Below are positions 23,886 through 32,688 of a DNA stretch of 64,000 bases, in pieces (positions within the stretch are counted from its first letter, which is position 1; every line of letters begins with the position of its first letter). Below the pieces are notes generated by a model. It was not told where the DNA came from. It did no database searches and saw only the letters and a list, made by a program, of their open reading frames with translations. The position numbers and the translations under genes were made by a program. Location: positions 1 through 64,000 of the forward strand of contig NZ_JAELXQ010000003.1 of assembly GCF_016427605.1 (NCBI RefSeq). Direction: 5' to 3'. The DNA is from Ochrobactrum sp. Q0168 (GTDB lineage Bacteria > Pseudomonadota > Alphaproteobacteria > Rhizobiales > Rhizobiaceae).

Positions 23886-25853
23886 TTATCTCCCGCCCGA
23901 AACAATCCTTCCCCGTCCTTTTTTGGTATGCAGATAAGCGAGCTCTGTTGCAGGCATTGGCTTGCCGATCAGATAGCCTTGCACCTGATCGCAGCCCAGC
24001 CCCTTGAGGCATTCATATTGCTCTTCCGTCTCGATGCCCTCGGCGATGGTAATCATCCGCAGGCTGCGGCCAACACCGGTGACCAGCTCGACAATGGCAA
24101 GCGCATCGCTGCGCGTCGTGACATCGCGGACAAACGAGCGGTCGATCTTGATCTTGTCGAAGGGAAAGCCGCTGAGGCTGCCAAGCGACGAATAGCCCGT
24201 ACCGAAATCATCCATGGCGATCTGGATGCCGAGCGCTTTCAGGCCGCGCAGGGTTTCCAGCGTCTGCTCGTTCTTGTCGAGCAGGACCGATTCGGTGATT
24301 TCAAGCTCCAGCCTGCGGGGATCAAGCCCGGTTTCTTGCAGCGCCGCCTTCACGGTCTGGACAAGATCCTTGTCGCGAAACTGCACCGGGGAAAGGTTGA
24401 CGGCGATCTTCAAGGGCTTGTTCCAGCGCGTGGCTTCCCGACACGCTGTCTTCAGCACCCATTCGCCAAGCGGCATGATCGTGCCGATTTTCTCGGCCAC
24501 CGGAATGAACTCCATCGGAGAGACCGAACCGCGCACGGGGTGCGTCCAGCGCAACAGCGCTTCGTAACCGCAGATTTCCCGTGTGTTCGTCGTTGCTTGC
24601 GGCTGGTAATAAACTTCCATTTCGTTGTTCTGAAGCGCGGTCTGCAGATCTGCTTCGAATGACTTCTTCTCGCGCAGCCGCGTCAGCATGTCCGATTTGA
24701 AGACGCTGACATGGCCATGTCCGACGGCCTTGGCTTCATAAAGTGCCAGATCGGCATGTTTGAACATTTCGTCCGTGTCCGGCTCACCTTCCGATATGGC
24801 GACGCCCACGCAGGTTCCGATCTTGATTTCCAGTTCACCCACCCGGTAGGGGCGGCTGATCTCATCCATCAGGCGAGCGGCAAATTCAAGCGACTCTTCC
24901 TCGGTCATTCCGGTCGACAATACGGCAAACTCGTCGCCGCCAAGGCGGCAGACAATATCCCCCTTGCGGCTTAACCGCGTCAGTCGCCGCGACACGGCTT
25001 GCAGCAAAATATCGCCGACATCGTGCCCAAGCGTGTCGTTCACATCCTTGAAACCGTCGAGGTCGAGCAAAAGGATAATGGCTGAGGGGCCGCCCGAAAG
25101 GGCTGCCGTCAGTCGCGTTTCCAGATCCTGCCTGAAGAGCACACGGTTCGGGAGACCGGTCAGCGCGTCGTGATGCGCGTCATGTTCGAGGCGGAAATTT
25201 TGCGATTGCAGTTCGGCCGTGGCCTCGCGCAGATCGGCGGTAAGGCGCTGCATGCGCCCATGGGCGCGATCCAAAAGATTGTTATGGCGAATAAGCAGGA
25301 TGACGAGAATGACACCGCAAAGAATAAGGCCAGCGGCCAGCGCCGTATAGATGAAATGGAGCTGCTTGACATCGCTTTGGGCGGCATCGATCAGACCCAC
25401 ATCATGCTCCACCGACGTGGAGGCAAGTGTCGTTAACGGCGCATCCAGCGCGCTCATGGCAACGAGCACGGCTTTCATATCGTCCGTGCTCATCGTGTCG
25501 AATTTCACATCCAACTCGTGGATGATGTCGCTCAGCTTCACATAAAGCTGGCGGCGTCCCGGATCGTCCTGAATGAACGAGCGCAGATTGCCCTGCTGGA
25601 GCATTTCAAGACGGCCGACCATGAAATCAAGCCGAAGCCGCACTTCATCCCGATCGACATCGGGCAGGCCAAGCGCCAGCGCGCTCAGCCGGTGCTCAAG
25701 CCGCAGATATTCAGATACGGTCTGCCCAATGGACCAGGAATCATTGTACCGGGAAAATTTTTGCAAAGCCGTCTGACGCTCTGCGATGACATAGGCGATA
25801 TAGCCCGTTGCCACCACAAAGCAGCAGATAATGACACCCAGTATGCGTCTCAA
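23886..25853 (-). CDS. Membrane GGDEF-EAL c-di-GMP enzyme with periplasmic sensor
   Basis: A 655-aa protein. TM1 (about 6-24) and TM2 (about 168-189) enclose a helical periplasmic sensor domain of about 140 aa. The GGDEF domain keeps GGDEF at 305-309 and an RxxD inhibitory site (RKGD, 296-299). The EAL domain keeps EAL at 431-433 and DDFGTGYSSL. Both activities could be intact, so net direction cannot be told. The start is TTG at 25853 with AGAGG just upstream. It begins 8 nt after the end of a periplasmic SUOX-fold protein gene, which suggests that protein signals to the sensor domain. Confidence 0.92.
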   Translation of the reverse strand: MRRILGVIICCFVVATGYIAYVIAERQTALQKFSRYNDSWSIGQTVSEYLRLEHRLSALALGLPDVDRDEVRLRLDFMVGRLEMLQQGNLRSFIQDDPGRRQLYVKLSDIIHELDVKFDTMSTDDMKAVLVAMSALDAPLTTLASTSVEHDVGLIDAAQSDVKQLHFIYTALAAGLILCGVILVILLIRHNNLLDRAHGRMQRLTADLREATAELQSQNFRLEHDAHHDALTGLPNRVLFRQDLETRLTAALSGGPSAIILLLDLDGFKDVNDTLGHDVGDILLQAVSRRLTRLSRKGDIVCRLGGDEFAVLSTGMTEEESLEFAARLMDEISRPYRVGELEIKIGTCVGVAISEGEPDTDEMFKHADLALYEAKAVGHGHVSVFKSDMLTRLREKKSFEADLQTALQNNEMEVYYQPQATTNTREICGYEALLRWTHPVRGSVSPMEFIPVAEKIGTIMPLGEWVLKTACREATRWNKPLKIAVNLSPVQFRDKDLVQTVKAALQETGLDPRRLELEITESVLLDKNEQTLETLRGLKALGIQIAMDDFGTGYSSLGSLSGFPFDKIKIDRSFVRDVTTRSDALAIVELVTGVGRSLRMITIAEGIETEEQYECLKGLGCDQVQGYLIGKPMPATELAYLHTKKGRGRIVSGGR

Positions 25854-25861
25854 GCGCGCCT

Positions 25862-26368
25862 CTATTCAACGATCAGCTTGGCAACCTGCCAGGCGGAGCG
25901 CGTGTAATATGTTTGATTCTGGAGTTGAGGGTCGCTGTCGTACGGGTAGATAATAAACAACGGTCCTTTGTCCCGTACCGCCATGTAATTTCCGTCCCGC
26001 TTCAAAGCAAGAATTACGTTGAACTTCTTGAAATCATCGAGCGGGATGGTGGTTACATAGTCGTTCAGCGCCACCGCCGTGACGGTTTTGCCTTCGGCGC
26101 CGACCAGTTTCATCAGCTGATCGAGAGACACGCCTTCGAAGCGGACCTTTCCGTCATACCAAGGATTGGCGGTTTCCACGGTCTTGAGACCGAGGGCTTC
26201 CAGACCCGCGCGGTCGAACTGCGCGGTGTCCCCATTGTTCTTGTTTTGGATATTGCCCGATATTGTGAGAATGGGCTTGCCCTGCGGTTTGGGCAGCGAA
26301 CCGGCAAATGCGCCGGAAACGGCTGTCACACAAACGACCAGACAGACAAAAAAACGACTAAGGTTCAT
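25862..26368 (-). CDS. Periplasmic SUOX/molybdopterin-binding-fold protein without the Mo cysteine
   Basis: A 168-aa protein with a signal peptide (1-22, ends SGAFA-GSL). The body resembles the 'oxidoreductase molybdopterin-binding' domain: ILTISGNI, FEGVSLDQLMKLVGAEGKTVTAVALNDYVTTIPLDDF and GPLFIIYPYDSD. The mature protein contains no cysteine, so it cannot ligate molybdenum as sulfite oxidase does; it is more likely a ligand-binding or structural version of the fold. GGGAGAAATGCA precedes the ATG. It is encoded directly upstream of, and only 8 nt from, the GGDEF-EAL gene, so it is a likely sensory partner in the periplasm. Confidence 0.78.
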   Translation of the reverse strand: MNLSRFFVCLVVCVTAVSGAFAGSLPKPQGKPILTISGNIQNKNNGDTAQFDRAGLEALGLKTVETANPWYDGKVRFEGVSLDQLMKLVGAEGKTVTAVALNDYVTTIPLDDFKKFNVILALKRDGNYMAVRDKGPLFIIYPYDSDPQLQNQTYYTRSAWQVAKLIVE

Positions 26369-27001
26369 TGCATTTCTCCCTGAGATAGCCGGTCAATAAA
26401 GCAAATTACCTAAATCGACGTGAATACTGCGAACATATACGGGTTTAATCGGATTCACGCCTGTGATCTTTCGTCTGCGTTTATAACAAATGAAAACAAT
26501 AGCATAGTAGACGCTCGCCCATGGATTTCGTCAAGTGCTGACCGCCATGTCGCGTATTTTATTTTCATTTTTCTCAGTTTGCCCGCTTTCTTATACCATC
26601 TGTGCGGCGGAAAAGCGGCATTGTTAAGTAATGAACAATGTGAATTTCGCATAGTTTGGTAGATTGAACAATAAAACAACTTAAGATTGCCGAGCGACGG
26701 TATGGATGTGCAGTCGTGGCGTTTCAAGAACGTCGAATATCGTAGTATCGATGCCTACTGCCCAACGCAGGCGATAAAGGCCATTCCACCAGCAGCGACA
26801 ACGCACACCTCGGCAGGTCAAGCCGGGCGTTGACCGGGCTTTGGCTGGATTTATCCGATGATTTCAGGAGATTGATCTCGCATCACGATATACGACATTT
26901 GCCGTATTGTTCCTGATCGGGCGCAAAGGATAATTATACTTATGACATTACGGTCATACTATTGATTGGCATGTTGGGGTGCCGACCAACTGGAGGATAA
27001 A
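26369..27001. other. 633-nt intergenic region
   Basis: No ORF with a convincing ribosome site and codon use is seen. AT-rich between about 26560 and 26680. A small inverted repeat TATGAC (26941-26946) / GTCATA (26953-26958) lies about 45 nt before the small secreted protein gene and may be an operator. The region must hold the divergent promoters of the SUOX-GGDEF unit and that gene. Confidence 0.5.
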
Positions 27002-27199
27002 ATGAAGTTCATTCTCATCGCAGCGGCAGTATCGGTTGCTTTCGTAAGCGGTGCTGGGGCATCCGCGCCAGTGACGACCAAGGAACCTGTTCAGACGTCG
27101 GCCTCAAAGCCCGATACTAACGCGACTATCATCGCAGTCGGAGGCCAGCGCACTAATGGGCGTGTCCTTTTGGGCGGACGCAGCGCGTTCGGCGGATAA
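27002..27199 (+). CDS. Small secreted protein, 65 aa
   Basis: Begins MKFILIAAAVSVAFVSG with a clear signal peptide (cleavage near residue 21-22), then a Thr/Ser/Pro-rich stretch and a Gly-rich C-terminus (NGRVLLGGRSAFGG). GGAGGATAAA precedes the ATG. No family is recognised. It stands alone with a hairpin terminator downstream, so it is likely monocistronic. Periplasmic or secreted location is expected. Confidence 0.7.
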   Translation: MKFILIAAAVSVAFVSGAGASAPVTTKEPVQTSASKPDTNATIIAVGGQRTNGRVLLGGRSAFGG

Positions 27200-27243
27200 C
27201 CACGCTTACCTTTGCGCGGGTTGCCAGTCGACGCGGGGGCGTG

Positions 27244-27287
27244 CGGCGAGTGAGGGAACGTGCTGTCTCTCTCACTCGCCGGCTTTA
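27244..27287 (+). terminator. Probable terminator of the small secreted protein gene
   Basis: CGGCGAGTGAG (27244-27254) and CTCACTCGCCG (27271-27281) pair perfectly over 11 bp with a 16-nt loop, followed by GCTTTATT, a weak T-tract. Confidence 0.6.
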
Positions 27288-27311
27288 TTGCAGCGCGTTG
27301 TTGGCGCGCTA

Positions 27312-27551
27312 TTATGCGGAAGCGAGCGCTTCTGCGATTGTATCTTTAATAGCCAGACGCTGCTTGCGCAAAAGGGTCTCTTCTTCTTGGCTCAAGGGCG
27401 TAATCTTCGTTTCAGCCAGATGAATACGATCATTGACGGTGTCATATTCTTCGAGAATGCGCGCAAAGCGGGCATCCTTCGCCTTGAGGGCGTGAATAGC
27501 TTCGATCTGTCCTGGAAATTCTTCTCCAAGCGTGTGCGGCGTGTTCGACAT
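27312..27551 (-). CDS. YdcH family protein (DUF465)
   Basis: A 79-aa mostly helical protein with the family pattern: FPGQIEAIHALKAKDARFARILEEYDTVNDRIHLAE followed by LRKQRLAIKDTIAEAL. GGAAGGAG precedes the ATG. YdcH proteins are small, cytoplasmic and of unknown role. Confidence 0.85.
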   Translation of the reverse strand: MSNTPHTLGEEFPGQIEAIHALKAKDARFARILEEYDTVNDRIHLAETKITPLSQEEETLLRKQRLAIKDTIAEALASA

Positions 27552-27699
27552 GACGTCTCCTTCCTTTGCTTTAGCTGAGCTTCGCAGAGCCAGTCGGAAC
27601 GGGCATTGATTGCGATCAAGTCCAAGCTATAGCTTAAACAATAATCGATGTTGGATGGTTCCGGGCGGTTGACTGGTCTTCCGCGCAGTTCGCGGAGGA

Positions 27700-27897
27700 T
27701 CATTTTGTAAAGACTGTCGGCTTCCATCCGCGGGCAAAGCCCATCGACATTGCAAGGCTCGCATATTCGATTTCCTTTACCAGAAAATCACGATCCTTCA
27801 GCAAGGCTTCGATAGCTGCTCGCATATCGCCATTGTGGTAGGCGAGAACCAAGTCGATCTCGTTCTCGTAACCTTCTTTTTGCACAAGCGCGTTCAT
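27700..27897 (-). CDS. Hypothetical protein, 65 aa
   Basis: Begins MNALVQKEGYENEIDLVLAY, acidic and helical, with a UBA-like look (AYHNGDMRAAIEALLKDRDF) and a basic C-terminus. GAGGAG lies about 9 nt upstream of the ATG. It is on the same strand as the YdcH gene, about 150 nt upstream of it. I recognise no characterised family; similar small acidic proteins occur in Rhizobiales. Confidence 0.68.
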   Translation of the reverse strand: MNALVQKEGYENEIDLVLAYHNGDMRAAIEALLKDRDFLVKEIEYASLAMSMGFARGWKPTVFTK

Positions 27898-28154
27898 TTG
27901 CCGTGCTCCTCATAAGCAGACATCACATTTCCAATTGTGTTGGAATCCATTGGCTTTCGCCAGCATTGTTCCTATTTTGTTCTGTTGTCGTTTAGGAGTC
28001 AAGCATGTTGCAATCCATGTCGCATGGATTCGCCGGGGTTCTGTGTAACTAGTTGTAATTTAACGGAATCTATTTGTACGCAAGCGTGATACGAAAATTG
28101 CTGCGGAAACTCACAGCCCGTTGCGCAACCTACTGATTTTCTTGAAGAAAATAT

Positions 28155-28228
28155 TGGCTGGGGAACCTGGATTCGAACCAAGACTAACGGAGTCAGAGTC
28201 CGTTGTTCTACCCTTAAACTATTCCCCA
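28155..28228 (-). tRNA. tRNA-Gln (anticodon CUG)
   Basis: A 74-nt cloverleaf read on the minus strand: acceptor TGGGGAA/TTCCCCA, anticodon stem ACGGA/TCCGT with loop CTCTGAC (anticodon CTG, 28194-28196 on the plus strand), T-arm CTTGG-TTCGAAT-CCAGG, discriminator G and encoded CCA. It reads CAG codons. Confidence 0.96.
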
Positions 28229-28612
28229 GCAAGGATTGCAAATTATGCTCTTATCGAGCGTTTGCAATTGCGACAGAAGCATGAAGCTCGTTCGCGACGG
28301 CTTCCATCTAGCGAACTCAAACCGCGAACGCAACCCCTTTCTTTGAAAAAAAGAATAGCAAATTTGGCCGTCCCCAATTTGTCGTGCGGCAATCGTCGCA
28401 AACAACCGCAAGGCTTGGCCTTTTTGCCGGACAGGCGGTTCGCAGGGCGTCAGAATAAAAAGGCCCGGCCAGCGGAGGAGCGGGCCGGGCAAAGGGCAGG
28501 CTGGCCGAGAGGGGACCCGGCTTGTGAAGGTGGCGCCTGCCAGATGTTCCATCAGCAGTTCGGTGAAGGGGGGCTCGAACTGCCTGAGATGCAGGGTGCT
28601 GAGGCCATAGCC
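28229..28612. other. Intergenic region between tRNA-Gln and the DUF1127 gene
   Basis: 384 nt without a supported gene. It contains the DUF1127 terminator at 28457-28490 and the upstream promoter region of the tRNA. Confidence 0.55.
28457..28490 (-). terminator. Rho-independent terminator of the DUF1127 gene
   Basis: On the minus strand GCCCGGCC and GGCCGGGC form a strong stem around an 11-12-nt loop, followed by CTTTTT. It lies about 120 nt after the DUF1127 stop. Confidence 0.85.
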
Positions 28613-28915
28613 TCAGCAGATATGGCGGGTAGCCTCGATACGGCGCTGCACGTCGGCCAGCGAGCGCAGAACACGCGTCGGATTTTCGCGACCGCGATAA
28701 TGCGTCGCCGTATAGACATCACCGCGATGCAGACCAATGTCGTGCAGCAAATAATCGTCAAGCTCGTTCAGTCGCATCACATGCTGGCGATGGCGGAAAA
28801 TCATCCAGCGACGCAGAGCCGACGTAAACACAGCTTTCACCGTTTGCGCGAGCGTGGAGGTCTCTGCGCGCGTTGCCGGTAAATAGGTCGTCGTTGTCTT
28901 GCTTATCGCTGTCAT
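28613..28915 (-). CDS. DUF1127 (YjiS-like) domain protein, 100 aa
   Basis: The C-terminal half carries the DUF1127 signature (RHRQHVMRLNELDDYLLHDIGLHRGDV, about residues 41-67). The N-terminus is Thr-rich, and the tail after the domain is longer than in the 45-50-aa members. AAAGGAGAG precedes the ATG. In Brucella, small DUF1127 proteins are controlled by the LysR regulator VtlR; here a VtlR-like gene is divergent and shares the promoter region. Arg-rich DUF1127 proteins have been linked to RNA-related and metabolic roles in other alpha-proteobacteria. Confidence 0.85.
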   Translation of the reverse strand: MTAISKTTTTYLPATRAETSTLAQTVKAVFTSALRRWMIFRHRQHVMRLNELDDYLLHDIGLHRGDVYTATHYRGRENPTRVLRSLADVQRRIEATRHIC

Positions 28916-29009
28916 GTCCGCTCTCCTTTAATCAGCGGTGCTAAGGGGTTTTTATCGCCAGGGTCATGCGCTTTCGCGGCTCCTTTCCTTTACGACGACT
29001 GCTTTATCC

Positions 29010-29028
29010 AACAATCGAATTGATTGTT
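29010..29028. promoter_or_regulatory. Candidate LysR (VtlR/LsrB) binding palindrome
   Basis: AACAATC (29010-29016) and GATTGTT (29022-29028), perfect 7-nt arms with spacer GAATT, lie between the divergent DUF1127 and LysR genes. Its position fits a site that serves both genes. Confidence 0.55.
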
Positions 29029-29079
29029 CCAACGAATGTTTCTAATGTCATTCTTCAATAATAGTGATGGATAGCGCCC

Positions 29080-30048
29080 ATGAGCACGCCGCTGGATCTG
29101 GATCAGTTACAAACCTTCATCGCGATAGCTGATACGGGCAGTTTCACACGTGCAGCCGATGCGATCTTCAAGACGCAATCGGCGGTTTCCATGCAGATGC
29201 GGCGGCTCGAGGAACGGATCGGAAAGCCCCTGTTTGAGCGGGACGGGCGCTCCAATCGTCTGACAGAGGATGGCGACCGGCTTCTGCTTTATGCGCGGCG
29301 GATGATGCAGCTGAATGGCGAGACCATTGCCGCTTTCGATGATACGCAGCTGGAAGGGCATGTGCGTATCGGAACGCCCGACGATTATGCCGATCGCTTC
29401 CTGCCGGAAATCATGGCGCGTTTCGCCCGCTCCAATCCGCGTGTGGAGCTTTCTGTCGTCTGCGAGCCGACGGTCAATCTCGATGAAATGATCCGTCGCG
29501 GCACGCTGGATATCGCGCTGGTCACCCAGTGCGACGACAAGCGCCGCTCGGAAGTGGTGCGCACCGAGCCACTGCTCTGGGTCACGTCGGCCAATCATGC
29601 CGTGCATGAGGAAGCCGTACTGCCGCTTGCGGTGGGTCGCCCGACCTGCATCTGGCGTCATGCTGCAATCGAAGTGCTGGAAGCGGCGAAACGCGATTAT
29701 CGCATCATCATCACGAGCTGGTCTGCGACGGTTTCTGCGGCCGCGGTTCTCTCCGGCCTTGCCGTTTCGGTGCTGCCGGAATGCGCGTTGCGTCCGGGGA
29801 TGCGGGTGCTGGGCGAGGCAGACGGGTTTGGCACCTTGCCGGAATTCGGCATCGGCATCATGCGCGGCCATAACAAGCAGAATGCGGTGGTGGATGCGCT
29901 GGCGCAGCACATCATCGAAAGCCTCGACAATATTTCGTCGCCGCAGCCGGGAGGCCTTGTCGGCGCGATGAGTTCGCCGGAAATTTCGTCGTTTCCGGCG
30001 GTTCGCACGCGCAGGGTGCGGGCCAATGAGTTGTTGCCGGGCTGGTGA
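29080..30048 (+). CDS. vtlR: LysR-type regulator, VtlR/LsrB family
   Basis: A 322-aa LysR protein. The HTH lies at the N-terminus (LDLDQLQTFIAIADTGSFTRAADAIFKTQSAVSMQMRRLEERI split over residues 5-47), followed by the effector domain. Sequence features match VtlR of Brucella and LsrB of Sinorhizobium and Agrobacterium: GRPTCIWRHAAIEVLEAA and SVLPECALRPGMRVL, which carry cysteines implicated in LsrB redox sensing. Known members activate small-RNA and DUF1127 genes, redox defence and envelope functions. The neighbouring divergent DUF1127 gene supports the call. The C-terminal tail after the effector domain is Pro/Ser rich. Confidence 0.8.
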   Translation: MSTPLDLDQLQTFIAIADTGSFTRAADAIFKTQSAVSMQMRRLEERIGKPLFERDGRSNRLTEDGDRLLLYARRMMQLNGETIAAFDDTQLEGHVRIGTPDDYADRFLPEIMARFARSNPRVELSVVCEPTVNLDEMIRRGTLDIALVTQCDDKRRSEVVRTEPLLWVTSANHAVHEEAVLPLAVGRPTCIWRHAAIEVLEAAKRDYRIIITSWSATVSAAAVLSGLAVSVLPECALRPGMRVLGEADGFGTLPEFGIGIMRGHNKQNAVVDALAQHIIESLDNISSPQPGGLVGAMSSPEISSFPAVRTRRVRANELLPGW

Positions 30049-30129
30049 GGCCGGTTGATAAGCATGCAATGATTTTAGACGCGACTTCTTGACCAGCCGT
30101 ACCGGCTGATGGCCTATGATGGGATGAGC

Positions 30130-31716
30130 ATGGGTTCCGATTCGAGTTTTACCGGCGCATCGTCGAATGTCGCCGAGTATAGCGTTTCCGAGATTTCCGG
30201 CGCCTTGAAGCGCACGGTCGAGGATGTGTTCGGCCATGTGCGCGTGCGGGGCGAAATCTCCGGCTATCGCGGGCCGCATTCATCCGGTCATGCCTATTTC
30301 GCCTTGAAGGACGACCGCTCGCGGCTGGAAGCCGTGATCTGGCGCGGCTCCATGGGCCGTCTGCGTTTTCGTCCCGAAGAAGGCATGGAAGTTATCGCCA
30401 CCGGCAAGCTGACCACCTATCCGGGTTCGTCGAAATATCAGATCGTTATCGAGCAGATGGAACCGGCGGGCGCCGGTGCGCTGATGGCGCTTCTGGAAGA
30501 GCGCAAGCGCCGCCTTGCGGCGGAAGGTCTGTTCGATCCGGCGGTCAAGCAGCTTCTGCCCTTTATGCCGCGGGTGATCGGGGTGGTGACATCGCCGACA
30601 GGCGCGGTGATCCGCGATATTATTCACCGCATTTCTGATCGCTATCCGCTGCATGTCATTGTCTGGCCTGTGCGCGTGCAGGGCGAGACGAGCGGCCTCG
30701 AAGTGGCCGCTGCGGTGAACGGCTTCAATGCCTTGCCGGAAGATGGCGCGATCGCGCGTCCCGATGTGCTGATCGTGGCGCGCGGCGGCGGCAGTCTGGA
30801 AGACCTGTGGGGCTTCAACGACGAAATCGTCGTGCGTGCCGTCGCGGCATCGCATATTCCGGTGATTTCGGCGGTCGGCCACGAAACCGACTGGACGCTG
30901 ATCGATCTTGCCGCCGATGTGCGCGCACCGACACCAACCGGGGCTGCTGAAATGGCCGTGCCGGTCAGGGCCGATTTGCAGGCAACGCTTGCCGGACAAT
31001 CGGCGCGGTTGGCCTCGGCCATGTCGCGCTTCATCGATCTCAAGCGGCAGGCGCATCGCGCGGCTGCGCGCGCGCTGCCTTCCGCCGACCAGTTGCTGGC
31101 CTTGCCGCGCCGACGCTTTGACGAATCCGCCTCGCGGCTGACGCGGGCGCTGTTCGTCAACACGCAGAAGAAGCGTGTGCATTTCGAAGGGCGCGCCCGG
31201 CAATTGTCGCCGCGCCTGTTGCAGCGCCGTTTCGTGGAACAGCAGCGCACCATGTCGCTGCTTGGTCAGCGGCTGCCGCGCGCGCTGGAAGCCTTTTTGC
31301 GGGAACGCCGCACGGCGCTCTCGCATCGCGGCGACCGGCTGGTTCCGGAACCGATCTTGCGGCGGACCCGCCTTGCCACATCGACCGTCGAGCAGCTGGA
31401 TCGCAGGCGCGATCAGGCTGTGCGGCTTTTGATCGAACGGGCCAAACGGCGCGGGCAGGAACTGGAGCGCCTCATGCGCACCCTGTCTTATGAAAGCGTG
31501 CTGGATCGCGGCTTCGCCATCGTGTTCGACGCAGACGGTCATCCGGTCAAGCAGGCTGCAAGTGTGGCTACGGGCGATGCGCTATCGCTTCGCTTCCGCG
31601 ATGGCGATGTGGCTGTGGTTGCCGATGGCGGCACTGACGACGAATCGCCAGCCAGGCCCAGCGCACCGAAAAAGCCTGCATCATCCCGTCCGGGCGGGCA
31701 GGGATCGCTATTTTAG
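30130..31716 (+). CDS. xseA: Exodeoxyribonuclease VII large subunit
   Basis: A 528-aa protein. An N-terminal OB-fold ([25 protein letters not shown], about 30-55), a catalytic core with [18 protein letters not shown] and [44 protein letters not shown], and a long coiled-coil region (about 290-450) before [14 protein letters not shown]. With XseB it degrades single-stranded DNA from both ends. ATG at 30130 (MGSDSSF) is chosen because related proteins begin at this point and a GGGATGAG site precedes it; starts at 30109 and 30124 are alternatives. No xseB is adjacent. Confidence 0.94.
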   Translation: MGSDSSFTGASSNVAEYSVSEISGALKRTVEDVFGHVRVRGEISGYRGPHSSGHAYFALKDDRSRLEAVIWRGSMGRLRFRPEEGMEVIATGKLTTYPGSSKYQIVIEQMEPAGAGALMALLEERKRRLAAEGLFDPAVKQLLPFMPRVIGVVTSPTGAVIRDIIHRISDRYPLHVIVWPVRVQGETSGLEVAAAVNGFNALPEDGAIARPDVLIVARGGGSLEDLWGFNDEIVVRAVAASHIPVISAVGHETDWTLIDLAADVRAPTPTGAAEMAVPVRADLQATLAGQSARLASAMSRFIDLKRQAHRAAARALPSADQLLALPRRRFDESASRLTRALFVNTQKKRVHFEGRARQLSPRLLQRRFVEQQRTMSLLGQRLPRALEAFLRERRTALSHRGDRLVPEPILRRTRLATSTVEQLDRRRDQAVRLLIERAKRRGQELERLMRTLSYESVLDRGFAIVFDADGHPVKQAASVATGDALSLRFRDGDVAVVADGGTDDESPARPSAPKKPASSRPGGQGSLF

Positions 31717-31892
31717 CAACACTCGCAATGTCTTGAACACCGAATTGAGAAGCCGAGCGCAAGCTCCGCTGTTCTCTTAAGGCTGGCTTAAGCTTGGCCT
31801 TTTCTTTCTCGCACATCCGAAATGATCGGCACAATTCCGGCGCGACGACCCTCGTTCCCCGCCGCGAAGCGTGTCCAACGAAGAGTTCAAGG

Positions 31893-32642
31893 ATGTCGCG
31901 TAAAAACTCCCAGGACGCCAACTTTTCCGGCTTGAAGACGGTGGTGTTCAGCCGCCGCAGCTTTCTGATCGGTGCAAGCGCCGTCGCGCTATCAGGCTGT
32001 GTTTCGACCGCCCAGCCGCCGCAACCGGCGAAGCCGGTCAACAAGCCGGTCGCCCCGTCGCAGCCGGTGCCGCTCATGTATCAGGCCATGCCGGAAGAGC
32101 AGTTTCCGCTCCCCGCTGTCGATATCAGCAAGGTCGATCCGAAATTCTGGCGACAGGAAGTCGATTATCCGACCTCCGAGGTGAAGGGCACCATCATCGT
32201 CGATACGCCGAACAAATATCTCTATCACGTGCTGGGCAACGGTCGTGCGATGCGCTACGGCATCGGCGTCGGTCGTGATGGCTTCGCCTGGGCGGGCCGT
32301 GCTGTGGTGGCCTATAAGCGCCAATGGCCGCGCTGGACGCCGCCGGACGAGATGGTGGCGCGTCAGCCGGCGCTGCAGCCTTACAGCATCGCCAATGGCG
32401 GTATGCCCCCCGGCCTCAAGAACCCGCTTGGCGCGCGCGCCATGTATATCCATAAGGATGGTCGCGATACGCTATATCGTATCCACGGATCGCCGGAAGC
32501 ATGGAGCATCGGCAAAGCCGTATCCTCCGGCTGCATCCGCATGCTCAATCAGGATGTGATCGATCTTTATAACAATGTGCGCGATGGCAGCACGATTGTC
32601 GTGATCCCCGATCCGACCAAAGGTCAGCAGGTCACGAGCTGA
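31893..32642 (+). CDS. L,D-transpeptidase, Tat-type lipoprotein
   Basis: A 249-aa protein. A twin-arginine motif (SRRSFLIGAS) is followed by a lipobox-like LSGC, so export through Tat with lipidation of Cys is predicted. After a Pro-rich linker comes a YkuD domain: GTIIVDTPNKYLYHVLG through IHGSPEAWSIGKAVSSGCIRM, which holds the catalytic His and Cys. It forms 3-3 cross-links in peptidoglycan or anchors outer-membrane proteins, as such enzymes do in Brucellaceae. ATG at 31893 follows AAGG; a longer upstream frame starts with TTG and lacks a signal at its N-terminus. Confidence 0.9.
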   Translation: MSRKNSQDANFSGLKTVVFSRRSFLIGASAVALSGCVSTAQPPQPAKPVNKPVAPSQPVPLMYQAMPEEQFPLPAVDISKVDPKFWRQEVDYPTSEVKGTIIVDTPNKYLYHVLGNGRAMRYGIGVGRDGFAWAGRAVVAYKRQWPRWTPPDEMVARQPALQPYSIANGGMPPGLKNPLGARAMYIHKDGRDTLYRIHGSPEAWSIGKAVSSGCIRMLNQDVIDLYNNVRDGSTIVVIPDPTKGQQVTS

Positions 32643-32647
32643 TAAAA

Positions 32648-32682
32648 ACGAAAAGGGCGCGAAGTACGCGCCCTTTTTCGTT
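32648..32682. terminator. Bidirectional rho-independent terminator
   Basis: AAAAGGGCGCG, loop AAGTA, CGCGCCCTTTTT with A/T tracts on both sides, between the converging L,D-transpeptidase and gshA genes. Confidence 0.9.
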
Positions 32683-32688
32683 TAACGC

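Noticed and set aside
27392..27727. 111-aa minus-strand frame overlapping the YdcH gene
   Set aside because: It is in a different frame from the well-supported YdcH gene, has no good ribosome site and no recognisable features.
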